DNA of 64,000 nucleotides from Ursus arctos (taxonomy: Eukaryota > Chordata > Mammalia > Carnivora > Ursidae): contig NW_026622874.1 of assembly GCF_023065955.2 (NCBI RefSeq), forward strand, positions 28,781,772 through 28,845,771, read 5' to 3'. A program made the translations under genes and the position numbers. Below the pieces are notes generated by a model. The model did no database searches. It saw only the letters and a program-made list of their open reading frames with translations, and was not told the origin of the DNA. Shown here in pieces: positions 48,601 through 57,588 of this stretch (position 1 is its first letter; every line of letters begins with the position of its first letter).

Positions 48601-51600
48601 ATAAAATGCCTACCTAATGAGATGAAGTGAGGGGAATGACGTAGGCATCGTGACCGGGCGTTAGGCTACTAGTGACCTTCTTTTTTTTTTTTTTTTTAAA
48701 GATTTTATTTATTTATGTGACAGAGAGACAGTCAGCAAGAGAGGGAACACAGCAGGGGGAGTGGGAGAGGAAGAAGCAGGCTCCCAGCGGAGGAGCCCGA
48801 TGTGGGACTCGATCCCGGAACGCCGGGATCACGCCCTGAGCCCAAGGCAGACGCTTAACGACTGCGCTACCCAGGCGCCCCCTACTAGTGACCTTCTGAC
48901 CACAGGTCAGAAAGAGGATCCTCTGCTTCCAGACCGTGGGTAACCATGGGTGATGGAAACCATAGAAAGCGAAACAGTGGAGAAGGGGGGCCGACTGTAG
49001 GAGGCTTCCACAGTAATCAAATTCATACAGACAGAAAGCGGAAGGGTGGTTGCCGGGGACAGAGGGGAGAGAGGAAGAGGGAATTAGTGTTTACCGCGTA
49101 CAAAGTTTCAGCTAGGGAAGAAGGAAAAGTTCTGGAGATGGAACACAACAGTGTGAATTGCTTAATGCACAGATCTGTATACTTGAAGGTGATTAAAATG
49201 GTAAATTATATGTTATGTATATTTTACCACGATTTTTAAAAACAGTCATGAAAAGACAATTCACAAAAGAAGTGAATAGATATTTGAAAAAAATTTTCAA
49301 GCTCATTAATAATTTAAGATATGCAAAGTAAAGGGGTGCCTGGGTGGCTCAGTAGGTTAAGTGTCTGCCTTCGGCTCAGGTCATGATCCCAGGGTCCTGG
49401 GATCAAGTTCCACACCGGGCTCCCTGCTCAGTGGGGAGTCTGCTTCTCCCTCTGCCTGCCACTCCCCCTGCTTGCGCTCTCTCTCTCTCTTTCTCTGTGA
49501 CAAATAAATAAATAAATAAAATCTTAAAAAAAAAAGAAAAAGAAAAATGCAAAGTGAAGCCACTGCAAAATGCCATTTTCACCTCCAATTAGTAGAGATA
49601 CTATGAAATGTGGAGGCCTGAGGCTGACCCGGATGTTCTTATAAGGCATGATGGGAACACAAACTGGTACAAGCTTTTTATAAAATGCCCATAACACACT
49701 CTTTTCTTTTTTTTTCCTCCCTGACGCATCCTAAGAGTTCCCCTTCATGTTTTTTTCCTGCCCTGTTTCACCTGAAACCCCAGCCTAGATTTTCCAGGGC
49801 ACTTCTCCTCAAGGTTCCTGCCTCCTGCCACCTGCAACCAGCCCCTCAAGTCACAGCCCAGCTGACGAAGGCAGAATCCAGAGGGAAGAGATCGAAACCA
49901 GCCTCTCTCCACAGGCACTGTGCCGATGGTCTGCGGTTGGGGGCCCTGGGAAGTGGGGGCAGGTGGCAAGAGTGGGCAAGACGGGAACACAGTTATTGAA
50001 GAATAATGAAACCAACCCCAGGCAAGGCTTCTGTGGTCAGGCTCTCTCTCGTCCCATTCTTGGCAAACACAACTACCTATCCAAAGAATGCAGGGAGAAA
50101 TGATGTGAATAGATGTAGGTGTGTACCTGGCATCACCATAAGCAAGAGAAGGGGGAAGGCAGAAAAGGAAGCAGGGAGGCAAGCCAGAACAGTCGGCACC
50201 AGGAATCTTCAATAAGAAAGAACAAGGAGGAAGCAAAGCCTTTTGCTGTCCCTGCTCTGGGAAATACAGGTGATTATGCAGACACGCCAGGCAGAAGAAT
50301 CTTCTCTGGCAACTTGGAGAAGCAGCACAGAACGTCACTCGTGAGCCCAGGACGGACCCAGTCCTCTGCATCAGGGGCAGCCCGGAGCCTGTGCATGGTG
50401 GCCTGGTATGGAGCTCTGGGGGTCTCAACCTTGGGCCAAGCAGGAAGGACAGGCCATGGTTCTGAATCGAAGACAGAGGCGGGAGTGAGCTGCCTGTGTG
50501 AGCTAGCAGGGGACAGAAATGGGGCCCTGACGGCAAACTCTCCCCCCACAGTCTCACACTTCCCCGCTCAGGCAGAGCTGAGTCCTCTAAAAGTGAATTC
50601 TTTCCCAATTTAGAATCGACATGAGAACAAGGCACAAAAACATGGGGGCTATAAGAAACCATTGCTGTCTCCTGCTGCATCCATTCTCGTCGCCCCTTGG
50701 AGAGTCCAGCTCAGCCAGGAGAGAAGAAGGAGGAGCTCCTTCCTCGCACACCCTGCTGTTCCTTCCAGGCCAGCCAGGCCTGCCTCTCCCTTCTCTTCCT
50801 CTGTCATCCTCCAACTGACTCTGCTGCTTTATCGTACTTTCCCTGAAAAGCCCGGGCCTTCATGTAGTCAGCTGTTAACTTGGACCCAGTAACCATCAGG
50901 GGGAGAGGCCTGCAGTCACACATTGAAAAGGAGGGCTTGCAGAAGAGGTGAGCCCCCTGCCCCCCCCTCCCCCGCTCCTGCCCAGGTAGGGGCGCCTGGA
51001 CCTGTGGGCAGACCTTCCCATTGGCAGCTCACAAAATATCCTGCAAAGAAGTATCATTCAGTCCTCCTCCTAAACCTCTGGTACCTTCCCTGTCCTCTTT
51101 TGTCAAAAATGTTAACCTGAGGGGCGCCTGGGTGGCACAGCGGTTGAGCGTCTGCCTTCGGCTCAGGGCGTGATCCCGGCGTTATGGGATCGAGCCCCAC
51201 ATCAGGCTCCTCCGCTATGAGCCTGCTTCTTCCTCTCCCACTCCCCCTGCTTGTGTTCCCTCTCTCACTGGCTGTCTCTGTCCTGTCGAATAAATAAAAT
51301 CTTTAAAAAAAAAAAAATGTTAGCCTGAAACTCTCGAACCCTTTATCACCACCCCACCACCCCTTGCTGCAAAATCCTCAGCAAGACACTGGTTAAAGGA
51401 GAAAAGGACATGGACCCAAAGGAAAAAGTCTGCCAAACTGAGTGTAAGAACAACCCTTGGACCAGGAGCTGTTTTGAAGCTGTGCCCATCTCAGGACCTA
51501 GGTAGGGGTCAGGGGTTGGGGAATGTCAGGACCTGGGAGAAGGGGATGCCAAGATGGAGCTGGGGGTGGAGAACCAGCTATTATGATGCAATGTAAGAGA

Positions 51601-54247
51601 GAGAAATGTTCTTTATTTAGGTTCAAAAAGCCAAGGCCCATGTTTGGCCTGGGATTTTTCTGACTTGGCAGGAGTTCTCATGAGACTTCAAGTTACTGTG
51701 AAGAGATAAGACAGTGTGGCTGCTATATAAAAAAGGGAACTTTTTTTTTTTTTTTAAAGAAGGCAGCATTCAGTCACAATAATGGAAGCATCAAGTATGG
51801 ATCTCAGGGAAGAGCAATCTGTGTTCTAACTGCTCAGACAGCATTGAGAAGACTGTGTTTCATACATGCTTATTTTAGTGGACTGACTGGTGACAAACTA
51901 GCAGGTGTCCTAGAAAGAGGAGAGTGCTTTGATCTGGGAACTGTGACACTAAGACACAGTGAAAGGAGCTACATGAGGACAAAGGACTAAAGGAAGATGC
52001 AGAATGACAGAAGGTCAAGGTCCTGAGGACTTGTTCTAAGTCAACTCTGTTGTCACACAGCTCAGCACTGGAGACCTGGAGACACAAGGGTCATAACGTC
52101 AAGGGATTGAAGAGCTGGAAAGAACTTTATATGAAATCTGTTCTACTCCCATTTTACAGATGAGAAAACTAAGGCCAGAGATTTTAAGTGAGTGACTGAA
52201 GCCACAAAGCCCATAGGTAGTACAACCAGGACTAGAATTCAGTCCCTTAATTTTTACTCCAAGTCCCCTCCTTACTCCAAGAGCACCATGTCGTAACATT
52301 CTAGGGAGCTGTGAGTAGCGAAGGAGGTCGACGTGTGCTGCCCTGATTCAAAGGGCAATGCAAGAATCAGTGATGACGTGGGGCTGAAGGTGAAGAAGGA
52401 GAATGTCTGTGCCACCAAAGAAAAGAGTTTCCGAACAACCAAAACCCAAATCTGGCCAGGCACCGGGGCCAAGCTGCCCTGTGAGGTGATGAGCCCCCCA
52501 TCCCAAAAAAGTCTCTGGGAAGAAGAAGGGATTCTGCTGAGAGGCAGGAGACTGGTCTCCACAAAAACAAACATTCCCTGATTCCCATGGAGAAAAGGGG
52601 TCCCCGTACACATGGCCAGGAGGAAGCCACAGTTAGAAGCAGGGTCAGTGCTCAGGAGGATGAATTAGAATGGGAGCATGGGACAGTAGGAACAGGACTC
52701 TGTCTCCTGTGGCCACCTCTCTCCCAGGGTTAAAGGGCTCCTAGGTCCTCCTTAAGTAAAGCAAGACTCACTCAAGCAAGGACAAAATCTGAAGTCAGAA
52801 CTGCCAGCCGAGACCAGTGCTGTTCTCGTGCTCAAAGAAAACCCAGCAAGGGTAATTACAGCTGACACAGAAGCAGGAAAGATCCTGGGCATTGGGCATA
52901 ATGAAGATCTCTCGACCTGCTGTATTAAAGCACTGACTGACTGCAGCAGGAAGCTTCTGGGCTCTGTCACTTCCTCCAAGGGCACACACAGCTCTCTGGC
53001 CTGCAGGGCTCAGATGCTCAGGTCACCAGATGCTCCAGGTTGGGGACTCAGCCAGATGGCCTTTCAGGTCTCAGGTCTGGCATTCCTAGACCAGCCCAGG
53101 AATCTTCTCAGCCACACCAGTGTCCCCAGGGGTCAACGGAAACCATCTGCCATGACATAACCCCCAGGCTCTGCAGCATTTCTCTGCAGCTTGCATTTTG
53201 ATGTCTCAGAGAGTGACCACTGCACACCTCCCTCCCTCCGCCTTACTAACTATATCCTTGGCCACCAAACTCAGTCTGCTCACTGGCTTCTCTCCAAGGT
53301 AAAAAGAGTTTCACTCCTGAGCCTCTTTTCTCTGTCCAGTGAGACTAATGCATCATGTGCACTGGAAAGTCCCTTTCAAGCAATAGCCAAAACTCTTCTT
53401 CTTTTCTTGGAGCTCAGATAAGCTGGGAAAAGAGACAGTTCACCGCTTTGCAAGTTTCAGAGGTGAAAGTCACTGTCATGAAAAAAAATTGGCAGAGAGT
53501 CTAGAAATGATTCACGCTGAGAAGTCTGACTGGTTGATTGCAAAATTCATTCACAGCCTGATAAATCATTTGCGAGGGAGAGACAGGGGAGGACTTAAGA
53601 GTCTGCAAAGAGGAAAATTAGGGTGGGATCCCTAGGGGGGCCCTGTGCATTCTTGACACTGCCGATGTTACCTGGTGGCTACAGCTTTTGCTGGAGAAGG
53701 ATGTACATGGGGGTGAGCAAACAGAGTCTGGCCTGAGATTTAAAGAACCCTTAGCACGACCGGACCCCACAGTCCCAGGACAGCAAGCCCTCTACCTCTC
53801 CCTCCCCCATTTCTAAGGCTTCCAAGACAAACATCTCAATTAAGCGAAGGGGGTGAGGAGCATAAGAGAGTTCAGAGCGGGACCAGGAAAATGGACATCG
53901 CCTCTACTTGCTATGCAGACTGAAGTGTTCCCATCATTGCCCACCCCACCCCGTCCATCGAAGCCTCTGACCTTTGCCAAGAAGGTGGCGTTCCTGATGG
54001 CGCCCACCATTTCTCCCCCCTTGGGGTGCACCTTGGCCACGTGCATCCACATGCGCTCCCAGGTGTGGCTGTCGATGGGGAAGCCGCTCTTGTTAACGTG
54101 AAACAGCACCCCGCCGTCTTTGTCCTCCTCCTCCGAGCCCCCGCTGGTGGCGAGGCTCACGGGCCGCGCGTGGCTGCTCCGGGACCGGGTGCCTTTGGCG
54201 CCTTTGGGGTGGGGGCAGCGGTGAGTGTCGGCCGCGGAGCCGGTCAT
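18620..54247 (-). CDS. VASH2: VASH2, vasohibin-2 tubulin carboxypeptidase (complete, 7 coding exons)
   Basis: Join, in transcript order, 54247-53972, 45071-44983, 40435-40379, 39613-39539, 33182-32801, 31621-31506, 18692-18620: 1068 nt, 355 residues plus TAG, the length I recall for human VASH2. Seen: a transglutaminase-like Cys protease core with Cys158 ([11 protein letters not shown]), His193 (NYFHHVV) and Ser210 (GMSRR), and a basic, Ser/Arg/Pro-rich tail. Known: vasohibins with the small partner SVBP remove the C-terminal Tyr of alpha-tubulin; VASH2 is also described as pro-angiogenic. The start ATG at 54247-54245 sits in CCCACCATGA, a strong Kozak context. VASH1 is excluded by [20 protein letters not shown]. 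The frame is unbroken. Confidence 0.98.
20448..20643 (-). repeat. CAN-SINE with 15-bp target duplication
   Basis: AAGATTTTATTTATTTGACA near the left end, CTGAGCCACCCAGGCACCCC at right. Flanked by TCTAGTTAATTTTTT (20433-20447) and TCTAGTTCATTTTTT (20644-20658). Confidence 0.93.
22360..22600 (-). repeat. MIR SINE, antisense
   Basis: CATTTTACAGAGGAAGAAAT, GAGGCACTGAAAGTTAGGGG and AGCAAGTGGTGGAGCCAG are the reverse MIR layout. Confidence 0.85.
22700..22900 (+). repeat. Probable L2 fragment
   Basis: CATCCCTTCAGGGTCCAACC followed by CACTTCTCCCATGAAGTATC resembles the L2 stretch on recall. The match is weak. Confidence 0.4.
24118..24222 (-). repeat. CAN-SINE, short older form
   Basis: T run, then AAGTAAGCTCTACCCCCAAG, GGGGCTTCAACTCACGACCC and CCATACCGACTGAGCC. 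The right end is overrun by C/G homopolymers. Confidence 0.8.
28772..28956. mobile_element. MER5A-like hAT-Charlie MITE
   Basis: GTGGTCCCTGCACCAGCATC, CCTGGGAACGTGCCAGAACA, ATCTGCTGAATCACAAACCC and a TCGTTTGAGAA end match the MER5A layout. Non-autonomous DNA transposon. Confidence 0.75.
30415..30600 (+). repeat. Probable MIR SINE
   Basis: GACCTGGGCTCCAGTGCCAG, GGTTTCTTCCTCTGACAGTG and AGGATTAATGTGGCAATAAT fall in MIR order but are strongly diverged. Confidence 0.5.
31506..31621 (-). CDS. VASH2: VASH2 coding exon 6 (basic tail)
   Basis: Acceptor TCCTTCAG, donor GTGAGT; 116 nt. It reads [20 protein letters not shown] and continues Arg/Pro/Ser-rich ([19 protein letters not shown]). The tail is expected to be disordered and positively charged, which may help microtubule contact (inference). 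Confidence 0.96.
32801..33182 (-). CDS. VASH2: VASH2 coding exon 5 (His193 and Ser210)
   Basis: Acceptor GGTCTAAG, donor GTGGGT; 382 nt, the largest exon, ending in phase 0. The His193 codon is at 33103-33101 and Ser210 at 33052-33050. It carries [19 protein letters not shown] and [20 protein letters not shown], then the helical C-terminal core ending in YARDMRMK. The pyrimidine tract before the acceptor is interrupted near the AG. Confidence 0.97.
33655..33844 (+). repeat. CAN-SINE
   Basis: GGCACCTGGGTGGCTCAGTC head and an AAATAAATAAATAAAATC tail. Target-like GAAACAGACTGG before and CAAACAGACTGG after. Confidence 0.93.
35625..36246 (+). mobile_element. L1 LINE 3' end (ORF2 C-terminus plus 3' UTR)
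   Basis: Broken frames encode the end of L1 ORF2 (about 35820-35990: [20 protein letters not shown] preceded by [12 protein letters not shown]). The L1 3' UTR follows (GTAGAATGGTGGTTGCTGG) and ends with an A run. 5'-truncated and old. Confidence 0.88.
38140..38960 (+). repeat. L2-like repeat block
   Basis: Words such as TCTAAGTCCTGGAAATTCTA, CTGATCGTGTCGTGCCTCTG and TCCACCGCAAACGACTGCAA follow the order of an ancient repeat I associate with L2. Strongly diverged; the open frames here are incidental. Confidence 0.5.
39539..39613 (-). CDS. VASH2: VASH2 coding exon 4 (catalytic Cys158)
   Basis: Acceptor CCCTACAG, donor GTATCC; 75 nt. It reads [19 protein letters not shown] and ends two bases into Ile166. 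The catalytic Cys codon is at 39564-39562. No isolated open frame reveals this exon; phase and family match do. Confidence 0.96.
39932..40137 (+). repeat. Diverged CAN-SINE
   Basis: GCCGCCTGGGGGGCTCAGTT head, GTGAGTTCAACCCCTGCATT box, then an A-rich end near 40137. Flanks CAAACTTCAGG and CCAACTTCACAGG look like a worn target duplication. Confidence 0.8.
40379..40435 (-). CDS. VASH2: VASH2 coding exon 3 (residues 122-141)
   Basis: Acceptor CTTCACACAG, donor GTAAGT; 57 nt. It reads [18 protein letters not shown] and ends two bases into Gly141. Confidence 0.96.
40725..40835 (+). repeat. L2 3'-end scrap
   Basis: AACTCTTTGGGAGTTAGGAC, AAGCCTGGCACAAGTTC and TATTAAATGAATGAGG match the L2 tail pattern. 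Confidence 0.55.
40845..41370 (+). repeat. GGAT minisatellite with a 50-bp higher-order unit
   Basis: About 525 bp of imperfect GGAT/GGTG tetramers. Within it a 50-bp unit containing ATAGATAGAAGAGTTGAG repeats three times, at about 41061, 41111 and 41161. The long Pro/Ser/His/Ile frame on - (to about 41400) is a by-product of the repeat. Confidence 0.95.
42691..43194. mobile_element. Tigger1-type MITE, both ends intact
   Basis: Starts CAGGCATGCCTCATTTTACC, ends TCTCCAAGGTGTGCCTG, flanked by TA on both sides. Internal words (TTTGTGGCAACCCTGCATCC, GACGGTTAGCATTTCTTGAC) come from the two ends of Tigger1; the transposase centre is missing. 504 bp. Confidence 0.92.
44983..45071 (-). CDS. VASH2: VASH2 coding exon 2 (residues 93-122)
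   Basis: Acceptor TCTTTGCAG, donor GTATCC; 89 nt ending two bases into Gln122. It reads [19 protein letters not shown] and then [10 protein letters not shown]. Confidence 0.95.
47605..47840 (+). repeat. MIR SINE
   Basis: CACCTACTGGCTGCGGACCC, GCTTCTGTTTCTTTCCTGAT, AAAATAGGAGAATATCACCT and a TATGTTATTATTCAT end follow MIR order. Confidence 0.75.
48086..48181 (+). repeat. Short CAN-SINE abutting L1
   Basis: GGGGCGCCTGGCTGGCTCAG head, GAGCCCCACATTGGGTG box and TTTTTAAAAA tail. It directly precedes the L1 fragment at 48182. Confidence 0.85.
48322..48997. mobile_element. Tigger-like DNA transposon inserted in L1 and split by a SINE
   Basis: Left end CAGTCGTCCCCCTTTATCC and right end GGGGGGCCGACTG are inverted repeats; TA follows the right end, with TA a few bases before the left. 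A CAN-SINE interrupts it at 48682-48881. The family member was not determined. Confidence 0.8.
48682..48881 (-). repeat. CAN-SINE with exact 16-bp target duplication
   Basis: Poly-T, AAAGATTTTATTTATTTATG at left, GCTACCCAGGCGCCC at right. Flanked by identical CTACTAGTGACCTTCT at 48666-48681 and 48882-48897. Perfect flanks imply a fairly young insertion. Confidence 0.95.
49333..49546 (+). repeat. CAN-SINE with target duplication
   Basis: GGGTGCCTGGGTGGCTCAGT head, AAATAAATAAATAAATAAAA tail. Flanked by ATGCAAAGTAAAG and ATGCAAAGTGAAG. Confidence 0.95.
51121..51312 (+). repeat. Near-intact CAN-SINE (GGCACAGCGGTT subtype)
   Basis: GGGGCGCCTGGGTGGCACAG head, CCCGGCGTTATGGGATCGAG box, CT-rich stretch, AATAAATAAAATC and an A run. 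Flanked by AAAAATGTTAACCTGA (51105-51120) and AAAAATGTTAGCCTGA (51313-51328). Confidence 0.96.
52095..52255 (-). repeat. MIR SINE, antisense
   Basis: CCCATTTTACAGATGAGAAA, ACTAAGGCCAGAGATTTTAA and GGTAGTACAACCAGGACTAG are the reverse MIR order. Confidence 0.85.
53972..54247 (-). CDS. VASH2: VASH2 coding exon 1 (residues 1-92)
   Basis: Starts at ATG 54247 with ACCATGA context and reads [19 protein letters not shown] onward to FLAK. Donor GTCAGA. The N-terminal part is low complexity and acidic (SEEEDKDGG), then [17 protein letters not shown] begins the folded core. It lies in the CpG island. Confidence 0.97.
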
Positions 54248-55046
54248 GGTGGGGCCGGGGCGGGGCGGGGCGGGGGGGTGGGGGGTGCGCGGCGGCGGCG
54301 GCGGCGGCGGGGGGCGTGTGCGCGCGGGCGCTGCGCGGGGATCAGCGCCCCGCGGGGACGGCCTTCTGCATGCCTCTGGCTTCCGCAGGACACGCGAACC
54401 GGGAGCTCCGCTTACGGGCCAAGCCTGAAATCAGTGGAGATACAGCACACACCACGGGTGAGTGGACACCAGAGGAACCGAGGCGGGGGCTGTGTCCAAC
54501 GGCGGTGGGGCCTCGGAGTGGCCCCGCGTCACTCCCCGCTCCCCCCCGCGCGCCGACAGACCCCCTCCAGGAATTGCACAAGGGCTTGCAGCCCTGCAAT
54601 TCCCGCGGAAGGCGACTCGAATTTTGCCCCAAAGCTTCACACGCCGCGAGACACCGGGAGGGGGATCCAAGGAGCCGGGAGGATGCGGAGTGGACGGGTA
54701 GAGAGAAGAAAGACAGCTCGTGCTGCGTGAAGGAGCAGGAGGTCCCCGCAAGGCTCCACGCATTCCTTGGCGCCAGGTGTGGCGGAGCGCCAGCCGAGCC
54801 CAGAACGTGCCGGCACGTGAGCGCCCGGGCTGCCGCGAGGGCGCAGCGGCAGCCTCGGCTTGCAAAGGCGGCCGCGTTTCCGCCCGGAGGCCCTCCCGGA
54901 GCGGGTGGGCGAGGGCCGGCTGCAGCCCCCAGGCGCCGGTGCAAGTGGCCCCACCCGCCCCTCTCCCCAAGTTCCAGCGCCGGGCACCCGGGGGACTAGC
55001 TGCGGGCGGGGCGCGAGGCGGGCGCGCCGCAGCTCCCGGACCCTAC

Positions 55047-55180
55047 CTCGGGCCGGCCGGCCTCATGGCCGCGGAGCTTCTCCGGGCGGCGGGGGCTGCT
55101 GCGGCGACTGCGGCTGCGGGGCCTGGGCCTGGGGCTGCTGGGGCTGCTGGGGCTGCCGCGGCCGTCGCCTCATTCCATGT
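55047..55180 (-). other. VASH2: Candidate VASH2 5' UTR exon
   Basis: On the - strand a GCC-rich leader ends CCCGAG and is followed by GTAGGG, a usable donor at 55046-55045. A matching acceptor, CCACTGATTTCAG, ends at 54425, so the first coding exon would begin at 54424. The upstream boundary is a guess from the promoter elements. Confidence 0.35.
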
Positions 55181-55202
55181 CCCATTCTCGAATGTTATTC
55201 TG

Positions 55203-55329
55203 TGACATATAACCGAGTCACCCGGGCAGCCGCCGATGTTCCGAACGCGTCCATTGGCCACCGCAACAAAGAGGGGCGGGTCCCGGGCTCGGGACTCTAC
55301 AACCGGGAGCTCCGCGACGCTCTGATTGG
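55203..55329 (-). promoter_or_regulatory. VASH2: VASH2 core promoter candidates: two CCAAT boxes, GC box, TATA-like site
   Basis: Plus-strand ATTGG at 55253-55257 and 55325-55329 read as CCAAT on -, 72 bp apart, with GGGGCGGG at 55273-55280 between them. A weak TATA-like GTTATATGTC lies at about 55204-55213. The order and strand suit a - strand start near 55170. NF-Y binding is inferred. Confidence 0.5.
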
Positions 55330-55944
55330 CTCCGGGGGTTCCCGGGCAGGAGGGGAGAGGAGCAGGGGGAGCTGGGCGGCCACGCGAAATCCGATCGCTG
55401 TCTTGTCCTGGGCGCCCCGCGGGGCTGGAGCGTTTTTTCATGGGGCTTAAGACGGAGTTTCCCCAGGGATGGTGGCACTGCGAAGGTTTGCAGCTGTGGG
55501 AAGCAGTGGAGAAACAAGCCACCCAAGAAGTGACCCCGGAGGTATTGGAGCGCTTGTCCTTAGAACTTGGTTCCCTGAGGAAGGCTGGACACAGTCACCG
55601 GGCCCTAGCAGGGAGTGATGGACGGTTTAGGCAGGGACTGCCGAACGAAGGCACAAAATTAAATCCTTTTTTTTTTAAATCTCACATTACAAAATTTCCA
55701 AAACCAACAAGGGGGCACAGCATGTACCTTCTGACATTAGTCATGATTAATAAGTTCCTTTTAAACCCATGCTGATATGCGACACTAAAACCTAGGAGGT
55801 CAGCCAGGCCCCAGCTATTCTGTCACAGTGGGAACTAGAGCAGGGGCTGGAGAGATGCTTGAAAGCCATGACGAACTGGGAGCCTTTCCACACTCCACAA
55901 AACATTTTTGCTGTAAAGCCACCTTTTTTTCCCTCTCTCTTCCT

Positions 55945-56132
55945 TTTTTAAAAAAAATATTTTATTTATTTTCTTTATTTTTGAGGGGAGGGAAGGAGCA
56001 GAGGGAGAGGGACACGCAGACTCTGCACTGAGCAGGGAGCCAGATGTGGGGCTTGATCCCCCAAGCAGGAGATCATGACCTGAGCTAAAATCAAGTCCAT
56101 TGCTCAACCCACTGAGCCACCCAGGCGTCCCC
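55945..56132 (-). repeat. CAN-SINE
   Basis: T/A-rich left end with ATATTTTATTTATTTTC, then GCACTGAGCAGGGAGCCAG and CTGAGCCACCCAGGCGTCCC at right. Confidence 0.93.
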
Positions 56133-56169
56133 CGCCCTTTTTTTCTTAAGAAAAAAGTAAAGAAAACTG

Positions 56170-56310
56170 AAATGGGAAGAGCACCAGTCTACTGACCTAG
56201 GGCCTGGCTCTAAGTCCAGGTTTGTCACTTGGCTAAGCTGTGTGACCCAGGACAAGCCACTTGCCTGTTCTATGCCTTAACTTCTCTTTCTGAAAAGAGG
56301 AGAGTAGGAC
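56170..56310 (+). repeat. MIR SINE
   Basis: GGCCTGGCTCTAAGTCCAGG, GCTGTGTGACCCAGGACAAG and TGCCTTAACTTCTCTTTCTG are the MIR core order. Confidence 0.8.
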
Positions 56311-56320
56311 ACCCCTCCCC

Positions 56321-56325
<5 letters not shown>

Positions 56326-56360
<35 letters not shown>
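56326..56360 (+). repeat. (CA)n microsatellite
   Basis: About 16 uninterrupted CA units, directly downstream of the MIR. Confidence 0.95.
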
Positions 56361-56361
<1 letters not shown>

Positions 56362-57554
56362 AAGGTCTATTCTGGCTCTAAGGTTCTGTGATTCTCTGGT
56401 TTCCTCTCTCAGGGACACTTAGGAACCCGGCCATAATGTCCTTTCTCTTTAAACTCCGTGGCAGCTTTGAGAGGGTAAGCAGTTGTGATAGCAATGCGAA
56501 GTTAAGAAATTAAGAAAGTGGTCATCAAAGAGCCACGGATGGTGGAGGGCATGGTGAGCGGCCAGTGCCAGCAGAGGCCCTGGAATCCAGCTGAGAGCCA
56601 GAGCCTGGACGAGGAGACCAGGGTTCTGGACAATGAGAACAATAATGTAGGTCCATTCAGACAACAAGCAATGGGCCGATTCAGGAAATTATCTGAATGA
56701 TACAAGTGAAATAGCACCCTTGAAAAAAATCACGAAACTGAGAGAAAATTATCGTCTCACCATATAATTGCCTCAGGCTTTGTTTCTCCGTTGAAAGAAA
56801 ACATGCCTCAGTGAATGATCTTCTCATCTTGAACATCCTTCCTCTCTGCTCACTCATTTCTCCAATCCGCCTCACTCTCCTTACTTCCTCCCAGTTTCAA
56901 GTCCAGGAGGCGATATGAGGGGGAAGACCTGTGTGCACAGGATGAGAATTTGGCCTCATAATCCCGCAGGAGAAAATGGAGCCCAAGTGATCAGTTGGCG
57001 AACATCGAAGAATGTCTGGCAAGTTTCACCTTCCTTGGCATAAGTTCCCAGTGTCCCACTCAGGCCAGGTCCAAACAAGTACAATTACCCTATTATACCA
57101 GGGACTGGATCCTGCCCTACCTGAATGAAATCCTATGGACCATAGAGGGTTCTCAGTTCATGTTCCTGCTCCAGGCACCCCAGAACTGCCTGACAGTTGG
57201 GGGAAAGCATTTTCGTTCATCTCCAAGATTCCAACTATCTGGTTGGAATGCAGTAGGGGTCTGCGGGGTGTAGTAGGGACCCAAGTGACATGGCATATGA
57301 AGAGAGCTGGGAGATTTGGCTACTTTTCCTGGAAGGTGGTAAGGAGGCTTCTGAAGTGAACTGTGCTGTCCCAGTGAAGGACTGAGAGGCAGAGAGCCCT
57401 TTTGTTGAGAATTCTTTTGCATTAGAGAATTGTGCTCATTGCATGGACCAGCCAACTCTATTCTTCATTTCCTTGTGTACTTAGTGTTACATAACACTGA
57501 ACCCAGGCCCAGACAGATTATGGGTTTTGAAAGTTCAAATAGTAAGAGTGACGT

Positions 57555-57557
57555 GGC

Positions 57558-57584
<27 letters not shown>
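57555..57584 (+). repeat. (TA)n microsatellite
   Basis: About 14 TA units. A short - strand frame reading Tyr-Ile repeats across it is not a gene. Confidence 0.93.

Positions 57585-57588
<4 letters not shown>

Larger units (their letters stand above)
48182..49240 (+). mobile_element. L1 LINE 3' end, split by a later insertion
   Basis: Left part 48182-48321 carries the L1 ORF2 end (TATGGAATATTATTTGGCC-like and GATGAACCTTGAGGCCATGC). Right part about 49000-49240 carries the L1 3' UTR (GGTGGTTGCCGGGGACAG ... TATGTATATTTTACCACG). The parts join logically when 48322-48999 is removed. Confidence 0.85.
45072..53971 (-). other. VASH2 intron 1 of the coding region (8.9 kb)
   Basis: GT-AG intron. It holds a MIR (about 47605-47840), the nested L1/Tigger/SINE block (48086-49240), CAN-SINEs (49333-49546, 51121-51312) and a MIR (about 52095-52255). 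The poly-T near 51740 has no SINE attached. Confidence 0.75.
54100..55450. promoter_or_regulatory. CpG island promoter of VASH2
   Basis: Dense CpG and G+C across about 1.3 kb, including a GCGGCG run and repeated GGGGCGGGG boxes just upstream of the VASH2 ATG. It contrasts sharply with flanking DNA. Long open frames on both strands here reflect lack of stop codons in GC-rich DNA, not genes. Confidence 0.88.

Noticed and set aside
49745..50680. 311-codon - strand frame, the longest in the window
   Set aside because: It lies in a VASH2 intron, shows no recognisable domain or splice partner, and its composition is like the surrounding GC-moderate DNA. It could be tested by conservation, but nothing supports it now.
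51738..51760. Poly-T run that looks like a SINE tail
   Set aside because: No tRNA-like head or target duplication follows; it is a lone homopolymer.
54026..54730. 234-codon + strand frame antisense to VASH2 exon 1, and several 150-200 codon frames nearby
   Set aside because: The CpG island has few stop codons in any frame; composition is Gly/Ala/Arg/Pro-rich with no domain. One frame merely reads VASH2 exon 1 backwards.
55043..55522. 159-codon - strand frame ending in an Ala/Pro-rich stretch at the CpG island
   Set aside because: It crosses the presumed promoter and 5' UTR; the Ala/Pro run comes from GCAGCC repeats. No family match.
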